DNA of 64,000 nt from JAFGJQ01 sp964495075 (lineage in GTDB: Bacteria; Planctomycetota; Phycisphaerae; UBA1845), in contig CAZBUJ010000011.1 in assembly GCA_964495075.1 (NCBI GenBank), forward strand, positions 1-64,000. Direction: 5' to 3'. Numbering within the stretch: position 1 is the first letter of the stretch; every line of letters begins with the position of its first letter. Under the pieces are notes generated by a model. That model made no database searches and was not told where the DNA came from. It saw only the letters and a program-made list of their open reading frames with translations. This document shows, piece after piece, positions 23,985 through 32,127 of the stretch. The position numbers were made by a program, and so were the translations under genes.

Positions 23985-25181
23985 CTAGTGCTCCCGTTTG
24001 ATAACCAGGGCCATGCTGACGCCCCCGCCGCCGCAGATTGCGGCGATGCCCAGCTCCCCGCCGATGTGTCTCAGTACATGGTAGAGCGTCACCACGATGC
24101 GGGCCCCACTGATCCCGGTTGGATGGCCCAGGGCGATCGCTCCGCCATGCATGTTGAGCTTCGCGCGATCCCATTTCAGCACGCGTTCGTTGGCGAGGAC
24201 CTGTGCGGCGAACGCCTCGTTCACTTCGATCGCGTCCATTTGGTTCAGCGTCAGGCCCGCCGCTTCAAGGGCCCGGGGGATCGACACCCCCGGCCCCTCA
24301 CCCATGGTGGGTGGATCGACGGCCACGCTGGAGTATGCCACCAGGGCGAACAGAGGCGTGGCCCCCAGCTCGCGCGCGTGCTGCCTCGACGTGATCACCA
24401 GGCCCGTTGCCCCATCCGACATGCCGCACGCGTTGGCCGCGGTGACGGTGCCGTCCTTTCTGAAGGCCGGTTTGAGCCGGGCGATCTTCGCGACGGATGT
24501 ATCGGGGCGGATGGTCTCGTCGTGTTCGAACAGGACCGCCGGCTGCCTGCCCGCGGCCGGGACCTCGACCGGAACGATTTCTTCGTTGAACCAGCCGTCC
24601 GCTTGGGCCTGCCCGGCCTTGCGGTGGCTTTCGACCGCGTATGCATCTTGTTCCTCGCGAGGGATTCTGTACTTGTCGACGAGGTTCTCAGCCGTCGCCC
24701 CCATGCCCATGCCGCACAGCGGATCGATGCTGTCGCTCCAGCCGTCGAGCAGCGTGCGATCGCCCATCTTGAAGCCCGCCCATCGACAGTCTTTCAGCAG
24801 GTAGGGGATCGTGCTCATGCTGTCCATGCCGCCGACCACGACGGTCCGGCCGTCGCCCAGCCGAATGGCCTGGGACGCCAGGACAATGCAGCGCATGCCG
24901 GACGGACAGGCCATGTTGATCGTCTGCACGGGCACGGTCACCGGGATGCCGCCGCGTACCGCGGCCGTGCGGGCCGGATTCGGCCCGTTGCCGGCCTGTC
25001 GACAACTGCCGAAGATGACGTCGTCAACCCCGTCGCCAGCCACGCCGGCGCGCTCCAGGGCCGCCCGGATGGCCACCGCCCCCAGATCGTACGACGCCAC
25101 GTCCTTCAGTGTTCCGCCGAACCGCCCCATCGGCGTGCGCAGGGCGCTGATCGCTACTACGTCGCTGAGTTCCACCGCCAT
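23985..25181 (-). CDS. Thiolase (acetyl-CoA C-acetyltransferase type)
   Basis: A 398-residue thiolase. Nucleophile region NMACPSGMRC, NEAFAAQVLAN, GGAIALGHPTGISGAR and the final CGGGGVSMA. The start MAVELSDVVAIS at 25181 is preferred over an upstream in-frame codon. With the SDR directly before it (55-bp gap) it could act on acetoacetyl-CoA or on the C7 3-oxoacyl-CoA. Paralogue of the thiolase at 17207, but clearly distinct in sequence. Confidence 0.9.
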   Translation of the reverse strand: MAVELSDVVAISALRTPMGRFGGTLKDVASYDLGAVAIRAALERAGVAGDGVDDVIFGSCRQAGNGPNPARTAAVRGGIPVTVPVQTINMACPSGMRCIVLASQAIRLGDGRTVVVGGMDSMSTIPYLLKDCRWAGFKMGDRTLLDGWSDSIDPLCGMGMGATAENLVDKYRIPREEQDAYAVESHRKAGQAQADGWFNEEIVPVEVPAAGRQPAVLFEHDETIRPDTSVAKIARLKPAFRKDGTVTAANACGMSDGATGLVITSRQHARELGATPLFALVAYSSVAVDPPTMGEGPGVSIPRALEAAGLTLNQMDAIEVNEAFAAQVLANERVLKWDRAKLNMHGGAIALGHPTGISGARIVVTLYHVLRHIGGELGIAAICGGGGVSMALVIKREH

Positions 25182-25236
25182 TCTCCCGCGGCACGGAGTC
25201 CACACCGCGGACCCCGCCTCTTGTTCGTTGTTGCCC

Positions 25237-25983
25237 TCAGATGTACTGCCCGCCGTCCACTTGCAGCACCTGGCCGGTGACGTGCTTGGCCGCGTCGCTG
25301 CACAGGAACGCGATCACCGACGCCACGTCCTCCGGTTTGCCCAGGCGGCCGAGCACGATTTCAGCCAGGGCCGCGTCGATCACTTTCTGCGGTGCATCCT
25401 GCATCATGTCGGTTTCGATCAGGCCCGGGGCCACCGCGTTGACGTTGACGTTGGATCGGCCCAATTCGCGGGCCAGCGCCTTCGTCAGCCCGATGATGCC
25501 CGCCTTGGAAGCCGAGTAGTTCGTCTGCCCGAACTTGCCTCGCAAACCGTTGATCGAGGTGACATTGACGATCTTGCCCGACTTTTGCTCCCGGAAGATG
25601 GCGACGGCGGCCCGGATGTAGTTGAAATAGCCCTTCAGGTTCGTGTCGATCACCTGGTCCCACTGCTCTTCCGTCATCTTCCAGACGACGGCGTCCCGGT
25701 TGATTCCGGCATTGTTGACCAGGATGTCGAGCCCGCCGAGCTTCTCGAGCACCTCGGTGACCATGCGATCGGCATCGGCGAAGCTGGCCACGTCGGCTTT
25801 GACGGCCAACCCCTTACGTCCCATCTGTTCGATGTACGCCACGACCTGCTTGGCCTCCGCATCGTGTCGGCGGAAGTTGATCGCGACGTCGGCCCCCTGG
25901 CGGGCCAACTCCCGGGCGGTGGCCGCCCCGATCCCCAAGCTGCCTCCGGTCACGATGGCCTTCTTGCCCTCTAGAACCATCAT
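25237..25983 (-). CDS. Short-chain dehydrogenase (acetoacetyl-CoA / 3-oxoacyl reductase type)
   Basis: A 248-residue classical SDR. Cofactor site TGGSLGIGAATA, NNAG motif (ILVNNAGINRD), catalytic Ser in VNVTSINGLRG and the YSASK motif. The C-terminus ends DGGQYI as in FabG/PhaB-type enzymes. By context it may oxidise the 3-hydroxypimeloyl-CoA made by ring opening, the position held by the SDR BzdZ in Azoarcus. The start at 25983 overlaps the stop of the hydrolase gene (ATGA); AAAGGA sits 7 bases upstream. Confidence 0.88.
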   Translation of the reverse strand: MMVLEGKKAIVTGGSLGIGAATARELARQGADVAINFRRHDAEAKQVVAYIEQMGRKGLAVKADVASFADADRMVTEVLEKLGGLDILVNNAGINRDAVVWKMTEEQWDQVIDTNLKGYFNYIRAAVAIFREQKSGKIVNVTSINGLRGKFGQTNYSASKAGIIGLTKALARELGRSNVNVNAVAPGLIETDMMQDAPQKVIDAALAEIVLGRLGKPEDVASVIAFLCSDAAKHVTGQVLQVDGGQYI

Positions 25984-27134
25984 GATGAGGTCCTTTCTTG
26001 TGTTCCTTGTCCCTCGTTCTTGAGGGCCGCCCCGCACTTGCCGCAGAATTCGAAGTACGAAGGCATGCCCTTGGCCTCACACCTGGGACAGTGCTTGGCG
26101 TACGGTCCCCACAGGAATTCGCTGGATTCACCCTGGGCAGCCCGGCGGCGCAGCCCCACGTAATCGGCCTTCCGCTTCTCGACGAACGCGGTCATGCCCT
26201 CGTAGGGTTCGAGGCTCGTGTAGTGGGTGGACAGCCAATCCCGGGCGTGGCCGGCCGTGGCATGCCATGCCTGTTCTTTCCAGTAGTTGACCTGCGCCTT
26301 CGTATACCGCGTGCACTCGAAGAACTTGTTGACCACCTGATCGCACAGATCGCTCACGACATCGTCCAGCAAAGAGAGGTCGATGGAGTAGCCGTCTTGA
26401 CCCTTCTGGGCTTTCTTGACGTCGTCGGCGGTTGCCCGGCATTCGAACGGATCATCCCACGGGTCGACGTTCCAGTCGGCCAGGTATTTCCGATCGTTCT
26501 TGAAGCGTGTGACGTACCGGCCATCGGGCCCCTTGACCGTCGGGACCACCGTGTTGACGAGGCCCATCGCCAATGACGTGTAGGCCGAGTAGCGCTGGTT
26601 CAGGAACAGGATGCCGCGGGCCTTGCGGTCACCCACGTGCACCGGCAGCCACTGGGTGGAGCCGCCACAGGCCACCGAGCCCACGTTGGTGCCGACCTGG
26701 GCGATGAAGGCGTGTTCTCCCATCACGGCGAGGTCGCAGGCGAGCTGGCTCTCGTTGCCGCCTCCGACGGCCATGCCGCTCAGCCGGGCGATCACCGGTT
26801 TGGCGCAGTTGAGGATCGACTCGATGTAGCCTTTGAAGCAGCACATGTATTTCCAGTAGTCGCGTGGCTTCTGCGTGTAATTCGCCTGGTACTCTTTGAC
26901 GTCGCCGCCGGTGCAGAAGGCGCGATCGCCGGCGCCGCTGAAGACGACGACGGCGACGTTGTCGTCCCAGCTCGCGTCCTGGAATGCCGCCGCCAGTTCC
27001 TGCAAGGCGGGCGTGCTGTACGCGTTGTAGTTTTGGGGGCGGTTGATCGTGATCCGGGCGACCCAGTCACGCTTCTCGTAAAGGACTTCCTTGAAGCCGA
27101 GGGATTCGGGAGTCCGGATGGGGAACATGCTCAT
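25980..27134 (-). CDS. oah: 6-Oxocyclohex-1-ene-1-carbonyl-CoA hydrolase-like ring-opening enzyme with C-terminal zinc ribbon
   Basis: A 384-residue crotonase-superfamily protein with the features of Oah/BamA hydrolases: DRAFCTGGDVKEY, ILNCAKPVIARLSGMAVGGG, and a long C-terminal part (DLSLLDDVVSDL) beyond the crotonase core. It should add water and open the ring to give 3-hydroxypimeloyl-CoA. Unusually, the last 40 residues carry a zinc-ribbon-like pair, CPRC at about 349 and CGKC about 17 residues on. The start MSMFPIRT at 27134 was chosen because longer forms run through the promoter region. It is the first gene of the minus-strand cluster, under the divergent promoter at 27283-27311. Confidence 0.82.
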   Translation of the reverse strand: MSMFPIRTPESLGFKEVLYEKRDWVARITINRPQNYNAYSTPALQELAAAFQDASWDDNVAVVVFSGAGDRAFCTGGDVKEYQANYTQKPRDYWKYMCCFKGYIESILNCAKPVIARLSGMAVGGGNESQLACDLAVMGEHAFIAQVGTNVGSVACGGSTQWLPVHVGDRKARGILFLNQRYSAYTSLAMGLVNTVVPTVKGPDGRYVTRFKNDRKYLADWNVDPWDDPFECRATADDVKKAQKGQDGYSIDLSLLDDVVSDLCDQVVNKFFECTRYTKAQVNYWKEQAWHATAGHARDWLSTHYTSLEPYEGMTAFVEKRKADYVGLRRRAAQGESSEFLWGPYAKHCPRCEAKGMPSYFEFCGKCGAALKNEGQGTQERTSS

Positions 27135-27198
27135 GATGGGCCTCGCTCTCTGGGGACAGCACTGTACCGCGGGGTCGTCCGGTACCACGCCCATAATC

Positions 27199-27212
27199 CG
27201 AACGGACGTTCG
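27199..27212. promoter_or_regulatory. Probable TetR operator copy 1
   Basis: CGAACG-GA-CGTTCG, a perfect 6-bp inverted repeat, 65 bp before the oah-like start codon and downstream of the minus-strand promoter. The surrounding 22 bp (27195-27216) match 27417-27438 at 18 positions. Confidence 0.6.
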
Positions 27213-27282
27213 ATCGAAAATGGGCTGAAATGCCGGCGCGTTCCTCGCGCTCATAACCGGGTTCAAGAACTGTGCCGCCTCA

Positions 27283-27311
27283 ATTATGAACGATTCCAGC
27301 ATTGCAGTCAA
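27283..27311 (-). promoter_or_regulatory. Promoter of the 22-kb benzoyl-CoA cluster
   Basis: Minus strand: TTGACT (27311-27306), 17-bp spacer, CATAAT (27288-27283). The expected transcript starts near 27276 with a leader of about 140 nt before the oah-like ATG. Confidence 0.6.
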
Positions 27312-27332
27312 GGAGTTATCGGGTGTTTGTGC

Positions 27333-27361
27333 TTGACAGGGTCCACGCCCGACGGCATATT
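27333..27361 (+). promoter_or_regulatory. Promoter of tetR and the molybdenum hydroxylase genes
   Basis: TTGACA (27333-27338), 17-bp spacer, CATATT (27356-27361). Divergent from 27283-27311; the two -35 boxes are 21 bp apart. Confidence 0.62.
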
Positions 27362-27420
27362 CGATGTGTGTGACGGTATGGATAGCGGGGGTGGACCTTG
27401 CGGCGAGTACCACAGGAATC

Positions 27421-27434
27421 CGAACGGTCGTCCG
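27421..27434. promoter_or_regulatory. Probable TetR operator copy 2
   Basis: CGAACG-GT-CGTCCG, one mismatch from a perfect palindrome, in the tetR leader 11 bp before its ATG. A regulator bound here would block its own gene. Confidence 0.58.
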
Positions 27435-27445
27435 GTAGAGGCCCG

Positions 27446-28099
27446 ATGCCGGTCGGCTCTCGCAGGACGTTCGAGACCCGGGGAACGTACGACGAGCGAC
27501 TGAACCATATCCTCGCCGCCGCCACGGAGCTGATGGCCCGCGTAGGCTACGAGCAGACCACGATGCGGGCGGTTGCCAAGGCAGCCGGCGTCAGCCTGGC
27601 AGGACTGTATCACTACTTCGACAGCAAGGAGAAGATGCTGTTTCTGATCCAGTTCCGCACGTTTAATGCCTTGGTCAACGGTCTCAAAGAGAAATTGCTC
27701 GGCATAGCCGACCCCATCATGCAGCTCAACGTGATGATCCGCGCCCACGTCGGCTACTTCGCCGCCAACATGGCCGCCCTCAAGGTATGCTCCCACGAAC
27801 TTGACTCGCTGACCGGGGAGAGCTTCGAGGGGACTCGCCGGCTACGGCGCGAATACTACGCTCTTGTACGAGCGATCGTGGATCAGATCGTCGACGCCCA
27901 TGCCCCCGCAAACGCGCTGGATCCCCACGTGGCCACCATGTCCCTGTTCGGCATGCTTAATTGGCTGTACCGCTGGTATGACCCCAAGCGCGGCCGATCG
28001 CCGAACGGCGTGGCGGGCCAGATTGCAGCGCAGTTTCTGCATGGGATGCTTCATGGCACGGAGATCGCGAATCGGCGAGACGCGGCTCCATCCGACTGA
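27446..28099 (+). CDS. TetR-family transcriptional regulator
   Basis: A 217-residue regulator. The N-terminal HTH (about residues 15-60) is typical: MRAVAKAAGVSLAGLYHYFDSKEKML. The rest is a helical ligand-binding domain like those of the TetR_C groups that sense acyl-CoAs. The ATG at 27446, preceded by GTAGAGG, is preferred over an upstream TTG. It is divergent from the benzoyl-CoA cluster and first in the molybdenum hydroxylase operon; the paired operators on both sides suggest it represses both and itself. A likely inducer is benzoyl-CoA or another pathway thioester; that is inference. Known bzd/bad regulators are of other families. Confidence 0.9.
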   Translation: MPVGSRRTFETRGTYDERLNHILAAATELMARVGYEQTTMRAVAKAAGVSLAGLYHYFDSKEKMLFLIQFRTFNALVNGLKEKLLGIADPIMQLNVMIRAHVGYFAANMAALKVCSHELDSLTGESFEGTRRLRREYYALVRAIVDQIVDAHAPANALDPHVATMSLFGMLNWLYRWYDPKRGRSPNGVAGQIAAQFLHGMLHGTEIANRRDAAPSD

Positions 28100-28148
28100 G
28101 CCGAGAAAGGACCCGCCTCGCCCGAACAACAACAGCGGAGCTTCGGTC

Positions 28149-29030
28149 GTGTACGTACCGGCGGTCCAACTTCATCACGCGCCCGACCTGGACCAGGCCT
28201 CAAGGCTGATGCAGCAGCACGCCCCCGAGGCCCGCCTGCTCGCCGGCGGCACCGACCTGCTGGTCGATCTGAAAACCAGGCGGGTGCGGGTGGGCCACCT
28301 GGTTTCTCTGAATCGAATCGACGCGCTTCGCGGCGTGTCGGAAGACCGCCGCCATCTGCGCGTCGGGGCCCTTACTACGATTACGGACCTGAACCGGTCA
28401 CCCATCGTGGGCGGACGATTTGCCCCTCTCCGCGACGCCACGAGCCGGATGGCCGCCCCGCAGATTCGCAACGCGGCTACCGTGGGCGGCAACATCGCCA
28501 GTGCCGTACCTTGCGCGGATTTGCCGCCCATCCTGGCGGCCATGAACGCGGTGGTTGTGCTGTGGTCTCCCGGGAGCCCGCGCGAAGTCGCGATAGAGAA
28601 ACTGTTCGTCGGGGCTCGCGCGACGGTGATCGAGCCCAGCGAGGTGCTGACGTCGGTCCTCGTTCCCGCCCCGGAGGCTGGGTTCGGGGCGGCCTATGCC
28701 CGTTTCGCCCTCCGTGACGGCAACGCGATCGCGGTCGCCGCGGTCGCCTCCGCCGTGACCCTTGACGCCAGCGGCGGCATCCGGGACGCCCGGGTCGTGC
28801 TGGGTGCCGTGGCGCCGATCCCCAAGCGGGTGGCGTCGGCGGAGGCCGTACTGGTCGGTCAACGGCCGGACGAAGAGGTCTTCATCCGCGCGGCGGCACT
28901 GGCCCGCGATGCGGCCGAACCCATCTCTGACGTGCGGGGCTCGGCCGACTTCCGCCGCCATCTGGTGACCGTGTTGACCCGCCGGGCCCTGGCCGCCGCC
29001 AGTCGCCGCGCGAGGGAGGCGCAGCCATGA
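28149..29030 (+). CDS. Molybdenum hydroxylase, FAD-binding subunit (CoxM/HcrB-like)
   Basis: A 293-residue FAD_binding_5 protein of the xanthine dehydrogenase family. FAD motifs LLAGGTDLLVDLK and ATVGGNIASAVPCADLPP. The start is a GTG at 28149 with GGAG upstream; it lies 49 bp after tetR. Among relatives, HcrB of 4-hydroxybenzoyl-CoA reductase carries an extra cysteine-rich [4Fe-4S] loop; here that loop is absent (only one Cys in the region), so a 4-hydroxybenzoyl-CoA reductase of the standard kind is doubtful. The stop overlaps the next start by 4 bp (ATGA). Confidence 0.85.
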   Translation: MYVPAVQLHHAPDLDQASRLMQQHAPEARLLAGGTDLLVDLKTRRVRVGHLVSLNRIDALRGVSEDRRHLRVGALTTITDLNRSPIVGGRFAPLRDATSRMAAPQIRNAATVGGNIASAVPCADLPPILAAMNAVVVLWSPGSPREVAIEKLFVGARATVIEPSEVLTSVLVPAPEAGFGAAYARFALRDGNAIAVAAVASAVTLDASGGIRDARVVLGAVAPIPKRVASAEAVLVGQRPDEEVFIRAAALARDAAEPISDVRGSADFRRHLVTVLTRRALAAASRRAREAQP

Positions 29031-31915
29031 CGGTAACCCGATCGCTCGTTGTCAATGGGCAGACCCACACGCTCGCCATGGACCCGGCGGAGACACTGCT
29101 CGACGTGATCCGCACGACACTGCGTCTGACGGGCACGAAGAAGGGCTGCAACGTCGGCGACTGCGGCGCCTGCACCGTTCTGATCGACGGCGAGCCGATG
29201 AACAGTTGCCTGCTGCTTGCCGCCGAGATGGAGGGCAAGAGAATCACCACCATTGAGGGCGTCGCCCGAAACGGCGAACTGAGTCCACTGCAACAGGCTT
29301 TTGTTCACGAAGGCGCCATCCAGTGCGGATACTGCACGCCGGGGATGATCATGGCGGCCACCGCGCTGCTGGAGAAGAATCCCCGGCCCACGACCGACGA
29401 GATCAAGGAGGCGCTGGCGGGCAACCTGTGCCGCTGCACCGGCTACGCCGGCATCCTTCGGGCCGTGCGCCGATGCGACCGGTACCGAGACGGCCGGGGG
29501 TGCACCGCGGGTGAGCGGTCCCGGACCGACGCCGCCAGACCGCAACACGACAACGTCGGCGTTTCGATTCCGCGCGTCGACGCGGCCGACAAGGCGACGG
29601 GGCGGTCGCTCTACACGGCGGACATCGCGTTGCCGAACATGATTCACGGCCAGATTCTCGGCTCGCCTATCGCTCACGGGCGTATCCGGCGAATCGACGC
29701 TTCGGAAGCGGCCGCGCTCGACGGGGTACTGGCGGTGCTTACCGGGGCCGACGTGCCCGACACGATGTACGGGGTCTCTCCGGCACGGTACGACGAGCAC
29801 GTGCTGGCCAAGGAGAAGGTCCGGCACGTCGGTGATCCTGTGGCCGCGGTGGCCGCGATCGACGAGAGGACAGCGGAAGAGGCGCTTTCCCTGATCCGCG
29901 TCGACTACGAGGAGTTGCCGGCGGTTTTCGACCCGGTCGCGGCCACGGCAGACGGCGCCCCTCAACTTCACGAACAGTACAAGAACAACATCAACACCCG
30001 CGTCCACCAGGATTTTGGCGACGTGGAAACGGCCTTCGCGGAGTCAGATTACGTCCGGGAGGAATCCTTCACCGGCAACCACGTCTGTCAGTCGGCGCTG
30101 GAGCCGCACGCCTCGATCGCCACGTGGACCCACGATGGCACTCTGGTCCTGTACAGTTCGACCCAGGCGCCGCACTACGTGCAGTACATGATGGCTCACG
30201 TGCTGCACATTCCCTTAGGCCGTGTCCGGGTGATCCGCCCGGCGGTGGGCGGCGGATTCGGCGGTAAAGCCGCCACGTCTCCGCTCGACCTTTGCGCCGC
30301 GATCCTGAGCCGCCGGACGGGGCGGCCGGTCAAGATGGTCTACTCGCGAGAGGCGGTGTTCCACTTCGGGCGCGGCCGGCACAAGCAGCACATGAAAATG
30401 AAGCTGGGCCTCGATCGCGCCGGCAGGATCCGGGCTTTTCAGAGCGAGATCCATTTGGACGGCGGGGCGTATACCTCGTTCGGCGTGGCCACGGCCTACT
30501 ATGCCGGCAGTATGATGCCCACGCTGTACCATATCCCCAACTACCGATACGACGGCTATCGCGTGGTGACGAACAAGCCGGCTTGCGGCGCCATGCGAGG
30601 CCACGGCGTGCCCCAGCCGCGTTTCGCGTTCGAATGCCTGCTCAACATGGCCGCCGACGACCTGGGCATCGACCCCATCGAGATTCGTCGCCGCAACGCC
30701 ATGACGCCCAATACGCGTACCGTCAACGACCTCGATATCCACAGTTGCGAGTTCCGTGCCACGCTCGACGCGGTCGAACAGAAAAGCGGCTGGAGAGAGA
30801 AGTACGGCAAGCTGCCGCGGGGCTCGGGAATCGGCGTCGGGTGCGGCGGGTTCGTTTCCGGTGCGGGCTACTGTATTTATCGCGGTCAGGTCCAACTGTC
30901 GCACGAAAAGCCGCGCGAGTCGTTCCAGAAGCGGTCGATCTTCCCCCACGCCAACGCCATCGTGAAGATCAGCGAAGACGGCATGGCCGCGGTACTTTTG
31001 ATCGGGGCGGCCGAGATCGGCCAGGGTAGTGACACAGTTTTGACACAGATGTGCGCCGCGTCGCTGGGCATTCCGGTGTCGCGGGTGCGCATCCGCAGCG
31101 AAGACAGCGACATCTCACCGCTCGACCTGGGCGCGTACTCGTCTCGCGTCACGCTGATGGCGGGCCACGCGGTCTCGCGGGCGGGCGCGGCGGTGGTGGA
31201 CAAGATCAGGCCGTACGCGGCAAGACAACTCGCGTGCGATGAAGCCGATATCGATGCCCGCCACGGAAAGCTGTGGGATCGGCGTTCCAACCGGTCCGTT
31301 CCCTGGGAGGAGGCCGCCCGCCGGTACTTCAACGACCACGGCCCGCTGGTCGGCACCGGCTGCTACAAGCCGCCGGAAGGCCTGGGCGGCGATTACAAGG
31401 GGGCGACGGTGGGTACGAGCCCGGCTTATTCATTCGGCAGCTCCGTCTGCGAACTGTCGGTGGACTTGGAGACCGGGAAAGTCACAATCGACCGCTTCAC
31501 CGACTACCACGACTGCGGCACCCCCATCAATCCGATGTCCGTCCACGGCCAGGTCGAGGGTGCGATTGTGATGGGTGCCAGTGAGACGGTACTGGAGGAC
31601 GTCCAGTTTGACCGGAAGGGTCAGATATTGAATCCGAACCTGCACGGCTATCTGATGATGACGATCAAGGACGCCCCGGAGATCTTCAGCGGCATCGTGG
31701 ACTCCTACGAGCCTGGCGGCCCGTTCGGAGCCAAGGAAATCGGCGAGGGCAGTACGCTCCCGGTCCTCGGCGCCGTGGCCCATGCCATCGCCAACGCCAC
31801 CGGCGTGTGGGTCAAAGACCTCCCCCTCACGCCGGAGAAGATCCTTCAGGCGATTGCGGGACAGGCCGAGGGCCCCGACCAGGCTGCTTTGGGACGGATT
31901 CGCGATCCTGTCTAA
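29027..31915 (+). CDS. Molybdenum hydroxylase, fused [2Fe-2S] and molybdopterin subunit
   Basis: 962 residues joining what are usually two proteins. Residues 1-165 are the small subunit: plant-type cluster CNVGDCGACTVL...C and second cluster CGYCTPGM...CRCTGY. Residues about 180-950 are the large aldehyde/xanthine oxidase-type subunit: GGGFGGKA, CGAMRGHGVPQ, AAEIGQGSDT and, near the end, GGPFGAKEIGEGS with the probable catalytic Glu. The C-terminal region looks like HcrA/HbaC-type enzymes acting on hydroxybenzoyl-CoA. It should work with the FAD subunit on an aromatic or heterocyclic compound feeding the benzoyl-CoA cluster. The exact substrate is not known; a related role is dehydroxylation or ring hydroxylation. 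Confidence 0.85.
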   Translation: MTVTRSLVVNGQTHTLAMDPAETLLDVIRTTLRLTGTKKGCNVGDCGACTVLIDGEPMNSCLLLAAEMEGKRITTIEGVARNGELSPLQQAFVHEGAIQCGYCTPGMIMAATALLEKNPRPTTDEIKEALAGNLCRCTGYAGILRAVRRCDRYRDGRGCTAGERSRTDAARPQHDNVGVSIPRVDAADKATGRSLYTADIALPNMIHGQILGSPIAHGRIRRIDASEAAALDGVLAVLTGADVPDTMYGVSPARYDEHVLAKEKVRHVGDPVAAVAAIDERTAEEALSLIRVDYEELPAVFDPVAATADGAPQLHEQYKNNINTRVHQDFGDVETAFAESDYVREESFTGNHVCQSALEPHASIATWTHDGTLVLYSSTQAPHYVQYMMAHVLHIPLGRVRVIRPAVGGGFGGKAATSPLDLCAAILSRRTGRPVKMVYSREAVFHFGRGRHKQHMKMKLGLDRAGRIRAFQSEIHLDGGAYTSFGVATAYYAGSMMPTLYHIPNYRYDGYRVVTNKPACGAMRGHGVPQPRFAFECLLNMAADDLGIDPIEIRRRNAMTPNTRTVNDLDIHSCEFRATLDAVEQKSGWREKYGKLPRGSGIGVGCGGFVSGAGYCIYRGQVQLSHEKPRESFQKRSIFPHANAIVKISEDGMAAVLLIGAAEIGQGSDTVLTQMCAASLGIPVSRVRIRSEDSDISPLDLGAYSSRVTLMAGHAVSRAGAAVVDKIRPYAARQLACDEADIDARHGKLWDRRSNRSVPWEEAARRYFNDHGPLVGTGCYKPPEGLGGDYKGATVGTSPAYSFGSSVCELSVDLETGKVTIDRFTDYHDCGTPINPMSVHGQVEGAIVMGASETVLEDVQFDRKGQILNPNLHGYLMMTIKDAPEIFSGIVDSYEPGGPFGAKEIGEGSTLPVLGAVAHAIANATGVWVKDLPLTPEKILQAIAGQAEGPDQAALGRIRDPV

Positions 31916-32127
31916 ATGCGACCCGGGGAGGCACGGGAAGTGGCTGTGACCTCACCAGACCCTGCTCGAGCGTCCGCCCGCTTGCCCGCGGAGCGCGACG
32001 TTCCCCCCTCCGGCGGTAGCTGGACGGCTGACGCCGCTCAAACGTTTCACGACTCGATCACCACGTCGGATTCAGCGTTGCGTGGAAGGGGAAGTCACGT
32101 CCCCCGTTGCGTTGAGGAGGGTTGCTG
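31916..32127. other. Intergenic leader between Mo hydroxylase and dehydratase-like gene
   Basis: 212 bp without a convincing gene. A GAGGAGG ribosome-binding site (about 32114) lies at its end. No promoter of sigma-70 type is seen, so read-through from the upstream operon is likely. Confidence 0.4.

Larger units (their letters stand above)
27135..27445. promoter_or_regulatory. Divergent control region between oah-like gene and tetR
   Basis: 311 bp with no coding potential. It contains back-to-back promoters (27283-27311 minus, 27333-27361 plus) and two copies of a palindromic motif (27199-27212 and 27421-27434), one before each first gene. It looks like the master control point for both aromatic operons. 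Confidence 0.65.

Noticed and set aside
28149..31915. Naming the Mo enzyme 4-hydroxybenzoyl-CoA reductase (hcrABC)
   Set aside because: The [4Fe-4S]-binding loop of HcrB is missing and the Fe-S and Mo parts are fused; the substrate cannot be settled from sequence alone.
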